The notes: a model not told the origin generated them from the letters alone. DNA of 47,183 bases from [Mycobacterium] nativiensis (GCF_020172685.1 NZ_CP083986.1:2315799-2362981), one strand, 5' to 3'; shown: positions 10,980 through 21,086, counted from the first letter of the stretch. Numbers and translations: made by a program.

Positions 10980-11932
10980 CCACGGCAGCTCGGCCGGTGA
11001 GCCCGTTGGACGGCCAGCTGCAGGGTTATTTGGATCATCTGAACATCGAACGCGGCGTCGCGGCCAACACGCTGAGTTCCTACCGGCGGGATCTGCGCCG
11101 CTACAGCGAGCACCTGCTGGCCCGCGGGATCGACGATCTGGCCGGCGTCGGCGAGGGCGACGTCACCGACTTTCTGGTGGCGCTGCGCCGCGGCGACCCG
11201 GACGCCGGTGTGCCGGCGCTGTCGGCGGTCTCGGCCGGGCGCGCGCTGATCGCGGTGCGCGGCCTGCACCGGTTCGCCGCCGCCGAGGGACTGACTACGG
11301 CGGACGTGGCGCGCGCCGTCAAGCCGCCGACTCCCGGGCGGCGGCTGCCCAAGAGCCTGACCATCGATGAGGTGTCGGCGTTGTTGGCCGGCGCCGGCGG
11401 CGACACCGCCTCGGACGGGCCGTTGACGCTGCGCAACCGGGCACTGCTGGAGCTGTTGTACTCCACCGGATCCCGGATATCGGAGGCCGTCGGCCTGGAC
11501 ATCGACGACGTGGACATGCAGGACCGGTCGGTGTTGTTGCGCGGCAAAGGCGGCAAGCAGCGACTGGTCCCGGTGGGCCGGCCTGCGATCGCAGCGCTGG
11601 ACACCTACCTGGTGCGGGGCCGCCCGGGCCTGGCGGGCCGCGGCCGCGGCACCCCCGGGGTGTTCCTGAACGCGCGCGGGGGAAGGCTGTCGCGGCAGAG
11701 CGCCTGGCAGGTGTTGCAGGATGCCGCCGAGCGGGCCGGGATCACCGCGAAGGTGTCACCGCACACGCTGCGGCATTCGTTCGCGACCCATCTGCTCGAC
11801 GGCGGCGCCGACGTGCGGGTGGTGCAGGAGTTGCTCGGGCACGCCTCGGTGACCACCACGCAGATCTACACGCTGGTCACCGTGAATGCGCTGCGCGAGG
11901 TGTGGGCCGGCGCCCACCCCCGCGCCCGGTAG
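10976..11932 (+). CDS. xerD: Tyrosine recombinase XerD
   Basis: 318 residues from ATG 10976, in an ATGA overlap with the Nudix stop. It has an N-terminal SAM-like core-binding domain ([22 protein letters not shown]) and a C-terminal catalytic domain. The active-site set is visible: Arg167, a hairpin Lys in GKGGKQR (191-197), His263 and Arg266 in HTLRH, His289 in LLGHAS, and Tyr298 in TTTQIYT. With XerC it resolves chromosome dimers at dif. It is about 15-20 residues longer than usual at the N-terminus; GTG 10997 is an alternative start. The chromosomal context (scpAB, parA nearby) and strong likeness to Rv1701 argue against a phage integrase. Confidence 0.95.
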
Positions 11933-11933
11933 A

Positions 11934-12686
11934 TCAGCCCAGGTACTGCGACTCCAGCACCAGATCGGTCACCAAGCTCTGGTACTCCACGTGGGTGCGG
12001 TGCTCGGTGGTGTCCCACTGCGACCCCTGCTGGGCGCGCATGTACTCGCGGTAGCGTGGCGCGCCGGGCACCTTGACGTTGTCGGCGACCACGATCGCTC
12101 CCGGCCGCAGCCAGCCCCGGTCGAGGATGCTCTGCAGGTCGGGCAGATACGCGTCCTTGTCGTGGTCGATGAACAGGAAGTCCAGCGCGCCGGCGCCGAA
12201 CCCGTGCTCGGTGGCCAGCGCGTCCAGGGTGCGCCCGCCGTCGCCGACGGTGCCCACCACGCAGATGACCCGGTCGGCCACCCCGGCGTGCGCCCAGATC
12301 CGCCGGGCGTTGGCCGCATTGGCCTCGGCCAACTCGATCGAATAGATCCGGGCCGCCGGTGCGGCGCGCGCGATGCGCAGGGCGCTGTAGCCGCAGTAGG
12401 TTCCCAGCTCCAGCGCCAGGGCGGGTTGGGCCCGGCGCACCGCGGCATCGAGCAGGGCGCCCTTCTCGTCGCCGACGTTGATCAGCAGCGACTTCTCGTA
12501 GGCGAACTCGTCGATGCGGGCCAGCACGTCATCGACGTCGCCGGCGCGGGCATTGGCCAGCACATAGTCGACGGCGGCGGCTTCGCGGCCGTCACCGATC
12601 TGGCCCGTCGTGGTGATGTTCCGGGCGCCGGTGGCCATCCGCAGGACCGACCATCGCAGGAACGGGAGGCGTCGCTTGAGGCTCAT
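11934..12686 (-). CDS. Catechol O-methyltransferase-like enzyme (Rv1703c-like)
   Basis: 250 residues. A class I SAM methyltransferase with the SAM motif ELGTYCGYSA (93-102), followed by YSIELAE, FIDHDKD and ADNVKVPGAP. The aspartates and Asn of IDHDKD and ADN match the Mg-binding ligands of mammalian COMT, so this is a real COMT-type active site and not just a generic methyltransferase. Substrate is unknown; a catechol or phenolic is a fair guess. It runs opposite to its neighbours and its stop is one base from the xerD stop. In M. tuberculosis the same gene (Rv1703c) lies between xerD and the par/scp group. Confidence 0.88.
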   Translation of the reverse strand: MSLKRRLPFLRWSVLRMATGARNITTTGQIGDGREAAAVDYVLANARAGDVDDVLARIDEFAYEKSLLINVGDEKGALLDAAVRRAQPALALELGTYCGYSALRIARAAPAARIYSIELAEANAANARRIWAHAGVADRVICVVGTVGDGGRTLDALATEHGFGAGALDFLFIDHDKDAYLPDLQSILDRGWLRPGAIVVADNVKVPGAPRYREYMRAQQGSQWDTTEHRTHVEYQSLVTDLVLESQYLG

Positions 12687-12735
12687 CTTGCGATCCTATG
12701 GCGAACGACGTGCCCGGTGACTGCTCATGTAGCCC

Positions 12736-12762
12736 TTGTTGAGGCCGGTCACCCGTTAGACT
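12736..12762 (+). promoter_or_regulatory. Possible SigA promoter for the parA-scpAB operon
   Basis: TTGTTG (12736-12741) and TAGACT (12757-12762) resemble -35 and -10 boxes with a 15-base spacer, shorter than the usual 17. The -10 fits the mycobacterial TANNNT pattern. It lies 36 bases upstream of the ParA-family start in the gap that divides the operon from the divergent COMT gene. No transcript data are available. Confidence 0.35.
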
Positions 12763-12798
12763 TCTGCGGATGTCCGCCACCACGGTGCCGCCCCGGCC

Positions 12799-13656
12799 AT
12801 GAGCGACGACGAGAACCTCGCCGTCGGCTTGACCGGGCGTCCGCCGCGCGACATTCCTGAGCCCCAGCCCCGCACGACGCACGGTCCGGCCAAGGTCATC
12901 GCGATGTGCAACCAGAAGGGCGGCGTCGGCAAGACCACGTCCACCATCAACCTCGGTGCCGCGCTGGCCGAATACGGCCGGAAGGTTCTGCTGGTGGACC
13001 TGGATCCGCAGGGCGCACTGTCGGCGGGCCTCGGCGTGCCGCACTACGAGCTGGCGCACACCGTGCACAACCTGCTGATTGAGCCGCGGGCGTCGATCGA
13101 CGACGTGCTGATGCAGACCAAGGTGGAGAACCTGGACCTGGTGCCCTCCAACATCGACCTGTCGGCGGCCGAGATCCAGCTGGTCAATGAGGTGGGGCGG
13201 GAACATTCGCTGGCGCGGGCGCTGCGCCCGGTGCTGGACCGCTACGACTATCTGCTGGTGGACTGCCAGCCGTCGCTGGGCCTGCTCACCGTCAACGGCC
13301 TGGCCTGCGCCGACGGGGTGGTGATCCCGACCGAATGCGAGTACTTCTCGCTGCGCGGCCTGGCCCTGCTGACCGACACCGTCGAGAAGGTCCGTGACCG
13401 GCTCAACCCGAAGCTGGAGATCAGCGGCATCCTGCTGACCCGTTATGACCCGCGCACCGTCAACTCCCGCGAGGTGATGGCGCGGGTGGTGGAGCGCTTC
13501 GGGGACCTGGTGTTCGACACCGTGATCACCCGCACCGTCCGCTTCCCCGAGACCACCGTGGTCGGGGAGCCCATCACCACCTGGGCCCCGAAGTCCGGCG
13601 GTGCGCAGGCCTACCGCGCACTGGCCCGCGAAGTCATTGACCGATTCGGCGCGTGA
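12799..13656 (+). CDS. ParA/Soj-family ATPase (Rv1708-like)
   Basis: 285 residues from ATG 12799. A deviant Walker A KGGVGKTT (40-47) and Walker B-like LLVDLDPQG place it in the ParA/MinD group, with the LVDCQPSLGLLTVNGL and IPTECEYFSLRGL motifs of ParA proteins. The 30-residue N-terminal extension has no HTH. It is the ParA paralogue linked to scpAB, not the oriC parAB pair. It probably positions DNA or condensin-loading proteins. The stop overlaps the scpA start by four bases. Confidence 0.93.
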   Translation: MSDDENLAVGLTGRPPRDIPEPQPRTTHGPAKVIAMCNQKGGVGKTTSTINLGAALAEYGRKVLLVDLDPQGALSAGLGVPHYELAHTVHNLLIEPRASIDDVLMQTKVENLDLVPSNIDLSAAEIQLVNEVGREHSLARALRPVLDRYDYLLVDCQPSLGLLTVNGLACADGVVIPTECEYFSLRGLALLTDTVEKVRDRLNPKLEISGILLTRYDPRTVNSREVMARVVERFGDLVFDTVITRTVRFPETTVVGEPITTWAPKSGGAQAYRALAREVIDRFGA

Positions 13657-14483
13657 ATACCGACACTGAGACCGAGACTTCCGGCGCCCACAAGGACTCT
13701 GCAGGCTTCCAGGTTCGGCTGACCAACTTCGAGGGTCCGTTCGACCTGCTGCTGCAGCTGATCTTCGCCCACCGCCTGGATGTCACCGAGGTGGCGTTGC
13801 ATCAGGTCACCGACGACTTCATCGCCTACACCCGCGACGTCGGCTCGCAGCTGGAGTTGGAGGAGACCACGGCGTTTCTGGTCATCGCCGCCACGCTGCT
13901 CGACCTCAAAGCGGCCCGGCTGCTGCCGGCAGGCCAGGTCGACGACGAGGAAGACCTGGCGCTGCTGGAGGTTCGTGACCTGCTGTTCGCGCGGCTGCTG
14001 CAGTACCGGGCGTTCAAGCACGTGGCGCTGATGTTCGCCGAACTGGAAGCCGCCGCGCTGCGCAGCTACCCGCGGGCGGTGTCGCTGGAGGACAGCTTCG
14101 TCAATCTGCTGCCCGAGGTGATGCTGGGCGTCGACGCCGACACGTTCGCCCAGATCGCCGCGGCCGCGTTCACGCCGCGGCCGGCCCCGATCGTGGGCAT
14201 CGAGCATCTGCATCGGGTGATGGTGTCGGTGCCCGAGCAGGCCGGCGTGCTGCTCAAACTGCTGGAGGCCCGGGGCAGCGGCCAGTGGGCGTCGTTCTCC
14301 GACCTGGTCGCCGACTGTAAGGTCCCGATCGAGATCGTCGGTCGCTTCCTGGCGCTGCTCGAACTGTATCGAGCCAGGGCGGTAGCATTTGACCAGTCAG
14401 AACCACTTGGTGTGCTCCAGGTGTCGTGGACCGGAGAGCGTCCGACCAATGAAGACCTGGTGAAAGCAGAATCGGCCGAGTAG
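13653..14483 (+). CDS. scpA: Segregation and condensation protein ScpA
   Basis: 276 residues from GTG 13653 in a GTGA overlap with the ParA stop. It is the kleisin of the Smc-ScpAB condensin: the N-terminal FQVRLTNFEGPFDLLLQLI block is diagnostic, a central helical segment follows (FLVIAATLLDLKAARLLP), and the C-terminus forms a winged helix (SDLVADCKVPIEIVGRFLALLELYRARAV) that binds the Smc head. It bridges Smc heads and recruits ScpB. The stop overlaps the alternative scpB start GTG 14483 by one base, giving a coupled parA-scpA-scpB string. Confidence 0.96.
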   Translation: MNTDTETETSGAHKDSAGFQVRLTNFEGPFDLLLQLIFAHRLDVTEVALHQVTDDFIAYTRDVGSQLELEETTAFLVIAATLLDLKAARLLPAGQVDDEEDLALLEVRDLLFARLLQYRAFKHVALMFAELEAAALRSYPRAVSLEDSFVNLLPEVMLGVDADTFAQIAAAAFTPRPAPIVGIEHLHRVMVSVPEQAGVLLKLLEARGSGQWASFSDLVADCKVPIEIVGRFLALLELYRARAVAFDQSEPLGVLQVSWTGERPTNEDLVKAESAE

Positions 14484-14497
14484 TGCGAGACGAATTG

Positions 14498-15280
14498 ATG
14501 ACTGACCACATACCCGAAGCCGAGGTTGCGGAAATTTCCGAGCCGACGGAGTTCGAGGAGTCTTCGGAGTTCGCGGGGGCTGCCGAGCCCGAGGGCTCCG
14601 GGGTGTCCGGCTCCGATCTGGGGATCGATGTTGCCGTTGCCCCCGAACTCGAGGACTCCGAGCTCGCCGGGGTGCTCGAGGCGCTGCTGCTGGTGGTGGA
14701 CACCCCGGTGCCCGTCGAGGCGCTGGCGGCGGCCACCGACCAGCCGGTGTACCGGATCACCGCCAAACTGCGGACGATGGCCGACGAGTTCGCCGAGCGA
14801 GAGAGCGGTATCGACCTGCGGGAGGCCGGCGGCGGCTGGCGGCTCTACACCCGGGCCCGGTTCGCCCCGTATGTGGAGCGGCTGCTGCTCGACGGTGCGC
14901 GGTCCAAACTGACCCGCGCTGCCCTGGAGACGTTGGCCGTGGTCGCCTACCGCCAGCCGGTGACGCGTGCTCGCGTCAGCGCGGTGCGCGGCGTCAATGT
15001 CGATGCGGTGATGCGCACCCTGGTGGCGCGTGGGCTGATCATCGAGGCCGGCGCGGACCCCGACACCGGGGCGGTGACGTTCGCCACCACCGAATTGTTC
15101 CTGGAGCGGCTGGGACTGTCTTCGCTGACCGACCTGCCCGACATCGCACCGCTGCTGCCCGATGTGGACGTGATCGACGATTTGAGTGAATCTTTGGACA
15201 GCGAACCACGTTTCATGAAACTCGGCGGGGGTGCGCCGGCCGGCGACCAGCCGCTGACCTTCGATGTGGATCACGACTGA
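14498..15280 (+). CDS. scpB: Segregation and condensation protein ScpB
   Basis: 260 residues from ATG 14498; GTG 14483, which touches the scpA stop, would add five residues. The first ~60 residues are acidic and probably disordered. Two winged-helix domains follow: LEALLLVVDTPVPVEALAAAT and LTRAALETLAVVAYRQPVTRARVSAVRGVNVDAVMRTLVARGLI, the classic ScpB pattern. It binds ScpA as a dimer and stabilises the condensin complex. The TGA stop shares one base with the next ATG. Confidence 0.96.
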   Translation: MTDHIPEAEVAEISEPTEFEESSEFAGAAEPEGSGVSGSDLGIDVAVAPELEDSELAGVLEALLLVVDTPVPVEALAAATDQPVYRITAKLRTMADEFAERESGIDLREAGGGWRLYTRARFAPYVERLLLDGARSKLTRAALETLAVVAYRQPVTRARVSAVRGVNVDAVMRTLVARGLIIEAGADPDTGAVTFATTELFLERLGLSSLTDLPDIAPLLPDVDVIDDLSESLDSEPRFMKLGGGAPAGDQPLTFDVDHD

Positions 15281-16035
15281 TGGCGTGGCCGGACGAAGAA
15301 CAAGACGGCGTGCGCCTGCAGAAGGTGCTGTCGCAGGCCGGTGTCGCGTCGCGTCGTGTCGCCGAGAAGATGATCCGCGACGGCCGGGTCGAGGTGGACG
15401 GTCGGATCGTCACCGAGCTGGGTACCCGGGTGGATCCGGGCGAAGCGGTGATCCGGGTCGACGGCGCACGGGTGACCGTCGACGACACCCGGGTGTATCT
15501 GGCGCTGAACAAGCCGCGCGGTGTGCACTCGACGATGTCGGATGACCGCGGCAGGCCGTGCATCGGCGACTACGTGGAGCACCGGGTTCGGGGTGACGCC
15601 AAGCTGTTTCACGTGGGGCGCCTCGACGCCGACACCGAAGGTCTGATGCTGCTGACGAACGACGGTGAACTCGCCCACCGGCTGATGCATCCGTCGTATC
15701 AGGTCCCCAAGACGTATGTGGCGACCGTGCTGGGCACGGTTCCGCGCGGTCTGGGCAAGAAGCTGCGCGAAGGCGTCGAGCTCGACGACGGACCGGCGAA
15801 GGTCGACGACTTCGCGGTGGTCGACGCGGTGCCCGGCAAGACCCTGGTGCGGGTGACCCTGCATGAGGGCCGCAAGCGGATCGTGCGGCGGATGCTGGCG
15901 GCGGTCGGGTTCCCGGTTCAGGAGTTGGTGCGCACCGATATCGGCACGGTGACCCTGGGGGAGCAGCGGCCCGGCAGCATTCGGGCATTGAGCCGCAAGG
16001 AGATCGGCGAACTGTACAAGGCGGTCGGACTGTGA
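15280..16035 (+). CDS. rRNA pseudouridine synthase, RluB/RsuA family (Rv1711-like)
   Basis: 251 residues. An N-terminal S4 domain ([22 protein letters not shown]) precedes a PseudoU_synth_2 domain with catalytic Asp116 in [17 protein letters not shown] and the C-terminal [24 protein letters not shown] block. By family it modifies large-subunit rRNA near the peptidyl transferase centre (RluB type); the exact site is not shown by sequence. Linkage scpA-scpB-rluB-cmk-der is widely conserved in Gram-positives. Start and stop overlap both neighbours. Confidence 0.93.
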   Translation: MAWPDEEQDGVRLQKVLSQAGVASRRVAEKMIRDGRVEVDGRIVTELGTRVDPGEAVIRVDGARVTVDDTRVYLALNKPRGVHSTMSDDRGRPCIGDYVEHRVRGDAKLFHVGRLDADTEGLMLLTNDGELAHRLMHPSYQVPKTYVATVLGTVPRGLGKKLREGVELDDGPAKVDDFAVVDAVPGKTLVRVTLHEGRKRIVRRMLAAVGFPVQELVRTDIGTVTLGEQRPGSIRALSRKEIGELYKAVGL

Positions 16036-16724
16036 GTTCGGACAACGGGGTCGTCGTCGCCATCGACGGGCCGGCCGGTACCGGAAAGTCTTCGGTGTCT
16101 CGCGGATTGGCGAAGGCGCTGGGTTCGCGCTATCTGGACACCGGAGCCATGTACCGCGTCATCACACTGGCGGCGCTTCGTTCCGGCGTCGCACTCGATG
16201 ACGCCGACGCCGTCGCGCGGGTCGCCGAAGGAGTTGACGTCGCGGTGGATTCGCTGCCCGAAGGTGATCGTGCTTACCTTGGCGGAGAAGACGTTTCGCG
16301 TGAGATCCGCAGCGACGAGGTGACCCGGGCGGTGTCGGGCGTATCGGCTATTCCCGCGGTGCGCACCCGGTTGGTCGCCCTGCAGCGCGAACTGGCGACG
16401 CAGGCAGGCGGAGTGGTGGCCGAAGGCCGCGACATCGGCACGGTGGTGCTGCCCGGCGCCGACGTGAAGATCTTCCTCACCGCCTCTCCCGAGACGCGTG
16501 CGCAGCGGCGCAACGACCAGAACATCGCGTCGGGTCTGGGCGACGACTACGACGGGGTGCTGGCCGACGTGCTGCGCCGCGACGAGCTGGACTCCACCCG
16601 GGTGATGTCGCCGCTGCGACCCGCCGACGACGCGGTGATCGTGGACACCGGACAGATGAACCAGGAGCAGGTGGTCGACCACCTGCGAGAGCTGGTCGAA
16701 CAACGTTGCGGGGCGATTCGATGA
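16032..16724 (+). CDS. cmk: Cytidylate kinase
   Basis: 230 residues from GTG 16032, overlapping the upstream stop by four bases. The P-loop GPAGTGKS (13-20), the CMP-binding YLDTGAMYR, the [19 protein letters not shown] block and the lid-like RAQRR segment identify it. It phosphorylates CMP and dCMP with ATP, recycling CMP from lipid and RNA turnover. The fusion with a second domain seen in some species is absent. It overlaps der by four bases. Confidence 0.96.
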   Translation: MSSDNGVVVAIDGPAGTGKSSVSRGLAKALGSRYLDTGAMYRVITLAALRSGVALDDADAVARVAEGVDVAVDSLPEGDRAYLGGEDVSREIRSDEVTRAVSGVSAIPAVRTRLVALQRELATQAGGVVAEGRDIGTVVLPGADVKIFLTASPETRAQRRNDQNIASGLGDDYDGVLADVLRRDELDSTRVMSPLRPADDAVIVDTGQMNQEQVVDHLRELVEQRCGAIR

Positions 16725-18121
16725 CTGACGGCACCTGGGCCGACGAAAGCGACTGGGAGATCGGCGAGGAAGGCGGCTTCGATGAGCTCGCCGAGGAGTC
16801 CGGCCCGCCGCCGGTGGTGGCCGTGGTGGGCCGCCCGAACGTCGGCAAGTCGACTCTGGTCAACCGGATCCTGGGCCGCCGCGAGGCTGTGGTGCAGGAC
16901 CTGCCCGGGGTGACCCGCGATCGGGTGTCCTACGACGCGCTGTGGACCGGTCGCCGCTTCGTCGTACAGGACACCGGCGGCTGGGAACCCGACGCCAAGG
17001 GACTGCAGCAGTTGGTGGCCGAGCAGGCCGCGGTGGCGATGCGCACCGCCGATGCGGTGATCCTGGTGGTGGATGCGGTGGTCGGCGCCACCGCCGGGGA
17101 CGAGGCCGCCGCGCGGATTCTGCGCCGGTCCGGCAAGCCGGTGTTCTTGGCCGCCAACAAGGTTGACAGTGATCGGGCCGAAGCCGATGCGGCGGCACTG
17201 TGGTCGCTGGGATTGGGCGAACCGTTCACGGTCAGTGCTCTGCACGGTCGCGGAGTGGCCGATCTGCTCGACGAAGTGATCGCCAAGCTGCCCGAGATCG
17301 CCGAAACCGCCGGCGGCGGAGGCGGTCCTCGTCGAGTGGCGTTGGTCGGCAAACCCAACGTCGGCAAGAGCTCCCTGCTGAACCGGTTGGCCGGCGACGA
17401 GCGCTCGGTGGTGCACGACGTCGCCGGCACCACCGTTGACCCGGTCGACTCGCTGATCGAGATGGACGGCAAGATCTGGCGTTTCGTCGACACCGCCGGG
17501 CTGCGCCGCAAGGTCGGACAGGCCAGCGGACACGAGTTCTACGCCTCGGTGCGCACCCACGGCGCGATCGACGCCGCCGAAGTGGTGATCGTCCTGGTGG
17601 ATTCGTCCCTGCCGCTGACCGAGCAGGATCAGCGGGTGATCTCGATGGTGGTCGAAGCGGGCCGGGCTGTGGTGCTGGCCTACAACAAGTGGGACCTGAT
17701 CGACGAGGATCGGCGCTACCTGCTCGACAAGGAGATCGACCGGGACATGGCCCGACTGGCGTGGGCGCCACGGGTGAACATCTCCGCCAAAACCGGTCGC
17801 GCCGTGCAGAAATTGGTGCCCGCACTGGAGACCGCGCTGGAGTCGTGGGACAAGCGGATCTCGACCGGGCAGCTCAACACCTGGCTCAAGGAGGTCGTCG
17901 CCGCGACTCCGCCGCCGGCACGGGGCGGGCGCGCGCCGCGAATCCTGTTCGCCACCCAGGCCACGTCGCGTCCGCCGACGTTCGTGCTGTTCACCTCGGG
18001 ATTCCTGGAGGCGGGGTACCGCAGGTTCTTGGAACGACGGCTGCGGGAAACCTTCGGATTCGAGGGCAGCCCGATCCGGATCAACGTGCGCGTGCGAGAG
18101 AAGCGGGGCACCAAGCGCTGA
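16721..18121 (+). CDS. der: Ribosome-assembly GTPase Der (EngA)
   Basis: 466 residues from ATG 16721; an in-frame upstream start would be inside cmk. It has two GTPase domains, with G1 motifs GRPNVGKST (37-45) and [10 protein letters not shown]3 DTGG and DTAG, and G4 NKVD and NKWD, plus a C-terminal KH-like domain ending [10 protein letters not shown]. It acts in 50S subunit maturation. The acidic ~30-residue N-terminal extension is common in actinobacteria. It ends the coupled operon; the next gene is convergent with a 2-base gap. Confidence 0.97.
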   Translation: MTDGTWADESDWEIGEEGGFDELAEESGPPPVVAVVGRPNVGKSTLVNRILGRREAVVQDLPGVTRDRVSYDALWTGRRFVVQDTGGWEPDAKGLQQLVAEQAAVAMRTADAVILVVDAVVGATAGDEAAARILRRSGKPVFLAANKVDSDRAEADAAALWSLGLGEPFTVSALHGRGVADLLDEVIAKLPEIAETAGGGGGPRRVALVGKPNVGKSSLLNRLAGDERSVVHDVAGTTVDPVDSLIEMDGKIWRFVDTAGLRRKVGQASGHEFYASVRTHGAIDAAEVVIVLVDSSLPLTEQDQRVISMVVEAGRAVVLAYNKWDLIDEDRRYLLDKEIDRDMARLAWAPRVNISAKTGRAVQKLVPALETALESWDKRISTGQLNTWLKEVVAATPPPARGGRAPRILFATQATSRPPTFVLFTSGFLEAGYRRFLERRLRETFGFEGSPIRINVRVREKRGTKR

Positions 18122-18123
18122 GA

Positions 18124-18557
18124 TCAGCCGGTCTTGGTCAGCTGGAACTCCCACTGCCCGACCACCCCGCCGGCCGGCCCTCGACCGCACTGCTCGAGCG
18201 TGACGGTGGGCCACTGGCCGGCGAGGTCACCGCATCGAAGCTGGCTGTTCTCGACACCGGTAGCGGGGCATGAGTCACCGGGCAGTCCATGGTGCCCTGG
18301 CCGTTGTACTCCCAGCGGCCACCGTTGAGATGAAACTGCCCGTTCTGCAGCCAGCGTTCCCCGTCGACGCTGACGCAGGTCGGGCCGCACGGGGTGAACG
18401 TCCAGGTCGCCGTCCGCTGCGACGGCCCGCGCTGGGCGCTGAAGGCGTACTGGCCCGAAGGCGCCTCCGGGTCGGCCTGGGCCGCCGGCGCGACGCCGAG
18501 GGCGAACAGCGCTCCGCAGGCGGCTCCGGCGGCCAGCTTTCCCGTAGTGCGAATCAT
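18124..18557 (-). pseudogene. Frameshifted secreted protein
   Basis: ATG 18557 (preceded by GAGAGG) opens a protein with a clear signal peptide (MIRTTGKLAAGAACGALFALG, cleavage after AQA) and a mature part with Cys-paired WTFTPCGPTCVSVDG, like small secreted mycobacterial proteins of the YxFxxxxGTxxTWTxTPCG type. This frame runs on without sense past about codon 108. The expected ending, LAGQWPTVTLEQCGRGPAGG then QWEFQLTKTG and a stop at 18124, is in another frame. Inserting one base near 18228-18240, such as making ACCTC into ACCCTC, would rejoin them. A real mutation or an assembly error are both possible. Confidence 0.7.
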
Positions 18558-18618
18558 CGCGTCACCTCTCCGCCCGGCTGTCCTAGATCTGTCGCATGAC
18601 CAGCGTAGGGTGCAGCAG

Positions 18619-19401
18619 GTGCCGGTCTCGCAGATGGTGTTGATCATCCTGGCCGGGGTGGGGGCGGGGGCGATCAACGCCCTGGTCGGCTCGGGCACTC
18701 TGATCACGTTTCCGACGCTGGTGACGCTGGGGTTTGCACCGCTGACCGCGACCATCTCCAACTCCGTCGGGCTGGTGGCCGGCGGCATCTCCAGCACCTG
18801 GGCATACCGCCGCGAACTGGGCGGCCAGTGGGACAGGCTGCGCTGGCAGATCCCGGGTTCGCTGCTGGGTGCGATGCTCGGGGCATACCTACTGCTGCAC
18901 CTGCCCGAGAGCGTGTTCAACCGAATCGTCCCGGCACTGCTGGTCGGTGCCCTGGCGCTGGTGGTGATCGGCCCGAGAATTCAGTCGCTGGCGCAGCGCC
19001 GCGCGGCGGCCGAGGGCCGCTCGGCGGATCAGCTCGGCGACGGCCGGATGGTGGCGCTGGCGCTCGGCACGTTCGCCGTCGGTGTGTACGGCGGGTATTT
19101 CGCTGCGGCCCAAGGAATTCTGCTGATCGGCGTGATGGGCGTGCTGCTGCCCGAGTCGATGCAGCGGATGAACGCGGCGAAGAACCTGCTGGTATTGATC
19201 GTCAACGTCGTCGCCGCAGGCGCCTACATCCTGACGGCGTTCGACCGGATCAGTTGGCCCGCAGCCGGATTGATCGCGGTCGGATCACTGATCGGCGGAT
19301 ACCTGGGCGGCCACTACGGACGCCGACTGTCGCCGAACGCGCTGCGGGCGGTGATCATCGTGGTCGGCCTGATCGGGCTGTACCGGCTGCTGACGCTGTA
19401 A
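18619..19401 (+). CDS. TauE/SafE-family permease
   Basis: About 260 residues with eight or so hydrophobic segments. The first, VLIILAGVGAGAINALVGSGTLITFPTL, is the signature of the TauE/SafE (DUF81) family, and the repeat of it, LALGTFAVGVYGGYFAAAQGILLIGVMG, marks the second half. These carriers export or import sulfonates, sulfoacetate or other small organic anions; the substrate cannot be told here. Starts GTG 18610, GTG 18619 and ATG 18634 are all in frame; 18619 has AGGG 8 bases upstream. It converges on the patatin gene with a 5-base gap. Confidence 0.88.
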   Translation: MPVSQMVLIILAGVGAGAINALVGSGTLITFPTLVTLGFAPLTATISNSVGLVAGGISSTWAYRRELGGQWDRLRWQIPGSLLGAMLGAYLLLHLPESVFNRIVPALLVGALALVVIGPRIQSLAQRRAAAEGRSADQLGDGRMVALALGTFAVGVYGGYFAAAQGILLIGVMGVLLPESMQRMNAAKNLLVLIVNVVAAGAYILTAFDRISWPAAGLIAVGSLIGGYLGGHYGRRLSPNALRAVIIVVGLIGLYRLLTL

Positions 19402-19406
19402 TCCGG

Positions 19407-21086
19407 TCAGGCCAGTTTCCGTTTGCGCCAGCGCTCCCACCGGGTTCGCGGCGGCTGAGACGCGGCCATCACCGAACTCATCGACGCAGCGTGCGGGTGC
19501 TCGGGCCCGGCGGCCTTCGGGGCCACCAGTGCGGGCTTCTCGCCCTCCCACCAAATCGGTTCCAGGAGTGCCGAAACCACCGGAATCGCGGGTTGGACAC
19601 TCTTACGTCCCCACTCGCAGGCCCGGTCGATGGTGGCGGCCGACGGTGCCAGGTTCACCGGCGACAGGGTCGGGGAGAACCGGACCAGGTGATCCGCGTA
19701 GGGGGCGTTGCGCACCATCTGCAACTGGATCGCCTGGGTGATCGGCACCAGCCACAGATGCTTCGGGTCCCACTGCGGCTGAAAGCAGTCGAAGGCCAGA
19801 TAGCAGGCGTTGCGGGTGCCCAGCCGGCCGTCGCGGACACGTTTCCAGGCCAGTTCGACCGGAACATTGCTGGCGGCGCCGCCGTCCACCAGGGCGGCGA
19901 CGTCGTGGTCGGCCAGCATCGCGTCGAACAGCGGTTCCATCCGCCGGTCTTTGGTCTCGTGATGCAACACCCCGGGGATCGCCGAGGAGAACGACGCCGC
20001 GTCGACGACGTTGACGTCGCGGTCCGGGTTGTCGCCGCCGATGATGAGCGGGGTGACCACCCGCGGGTCGATGAAGGCGGCCGTCTGCCACAGCCGCGTC
20101 GCCACCTGGGGGCCGACGCCGATCGGCAGATAGGGGATGGACCGCAGTTGCAGCGCCGCCAGGCTCTGGTTGCGGTACCGCGACGGCAGGGCCGCAAACG
20201 GTTGCCGGCGCACCCCGGCCACCACCGCATCGAACGGAATGGCCAGATCCGACATGCGCATCGGCTCGCCGTCCTCGCGGCGGAACATGGCTTCGGCGAA
20301 CCTGTCGAAGTTCAGCGAGAACACACCGGTCAGGCCGTGGCGGCGCACGAGACGTTCGGGACCCAGGATGGCGCGGAACGACACCGTCTTGGCCCACGCG
20401 ACGTAGTCGTCGATGGGGACCGGCCGTGCCCGGCCGACCACCGAGCCCAGGATCGACCCGAACGAGGAGCCGATCAGGTAGTCGGGCACCGGCCCGGCCT
20501 CCAGCAGCGCCTGCATACCCCCGATGTACACGAAGCCCGCACCGCCGCCGCCGCCGAGAACGGTGACCAGCTTCTTGTGGCCGACCTCGGCGTCGAGCTC
20601 GGCCTGCGAGAAGTCGTTGCCGTGCCGTTCGGTCAGCAGCCGGCGCTGCTCGTCCTGCTCGGCGGTGAGCACGCCCAGCGCGTCGCGGGCGGCGATGAGC
20701 GCGATCGCCGGGTCACGTTCGGCGCGCAGCGGACCGTGCAGGACATCGGCGACCTTGGCTCGCCAGGGGGCCAGCTCGGCGCCCACGGAGACGTCGCCGC
20801 GTCCCCGGGTGCCGCCGGGGCCGGCCGCGCCCGGCTCGAAGTCGTCGAGGCGGGCGAAGTTCAGCAGATACCGGAGCCGGCGCAGCTGCTCGGCGCTAAG
20901 CACCTCAGGCTTGCGCAGCGAGTGCCGGACCAGCCGGTTCTCCATCTTCTGCAGCAGCAGCATGGTGTCGCCGGTGTCGACGACGTCGACTACCTCGGCG
21001 TCATCGGCCAGCGGCCCGGTGAGCTGAATCGGGTCCGGGCGACGATCGACCATGCCCAGCAGGGTTTCGACGAACGGGATCTGCAT
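19407..21086 (-). CDS. Long patatin-like phospholipase
   Basis: 559 residues. After a ~170-residue N-terminal region with no motif I recognise, the patatin domain begins with the oxyanion loop GGGGGAG (178-184) and the nucleophile motif GSSFG (206-210, Ser208). The dyad Asp sits in VDGGAASN near residue 405. The presence of both makes it a likely active Ser-Asp acyl hydrolase on phospholipids or neutral lipids. No signal peptide or membrane helix is seen. The N-terminal extension and basic tail (RTRWERWRKRKLA) distinguish it from the short patatin at 45595-46438. It reads away from the tRNA-Pro gene. Confidence 0.88.
   Translation of the reverse strand: MQIPFVETLLGMVDRRPDPIQLTGPLADDAEVVDVVDTGDTMLLLQKMENRLVRHSLRKPEVLSAEQLRRLRYLLNFARLDDFEPGAAGPGGTRGRGDVSVGAELAPWRAKVADVLHGPLRAERDPAIALIAARDALGVLTAEQDEQRRLLTERHGNDFSQAELDAEVGHKKLVTVLGGGGGAGFVYIGGMQALLEAGPVPDYLIGSSFGSILGSVVGRARPVPIDDYVAWAKTVSFRAILGPERLVRRHGLTGVFSLNFDRFAEAMFRREDGEPMRMSDLAIPFDAVVAGVRRQPFAALPSRYRNQSLAALQLRSIPYLPIGVGPQVATRLWQTAAFIDPRVVTPLIIGGDNPDRDVNVVDAASFSSAIPGVLHHETKDRRMEPLFDAMLADHDVAALVDGGAASNVPVELAWKRVRDGRLGTRNACYLAFDCFQPQWDPKHLWLVPITQAIQLQMVRNAPYADHLVRFSPTLSPVNLAPSAATIDRACEWGRKSVQPAIPVVSALLEPIWWEGEKPALVAPKAAGPEHPHAASMSSVMAASQPPRTRWERWRKRKLA

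Noticed and set aside
11934..12860. Plus-strand open frame over the COMT-like gene
   Set aside because: COMT motifs and metal ligands on the minus strand are clear; the plus frame has low-complexity composition.
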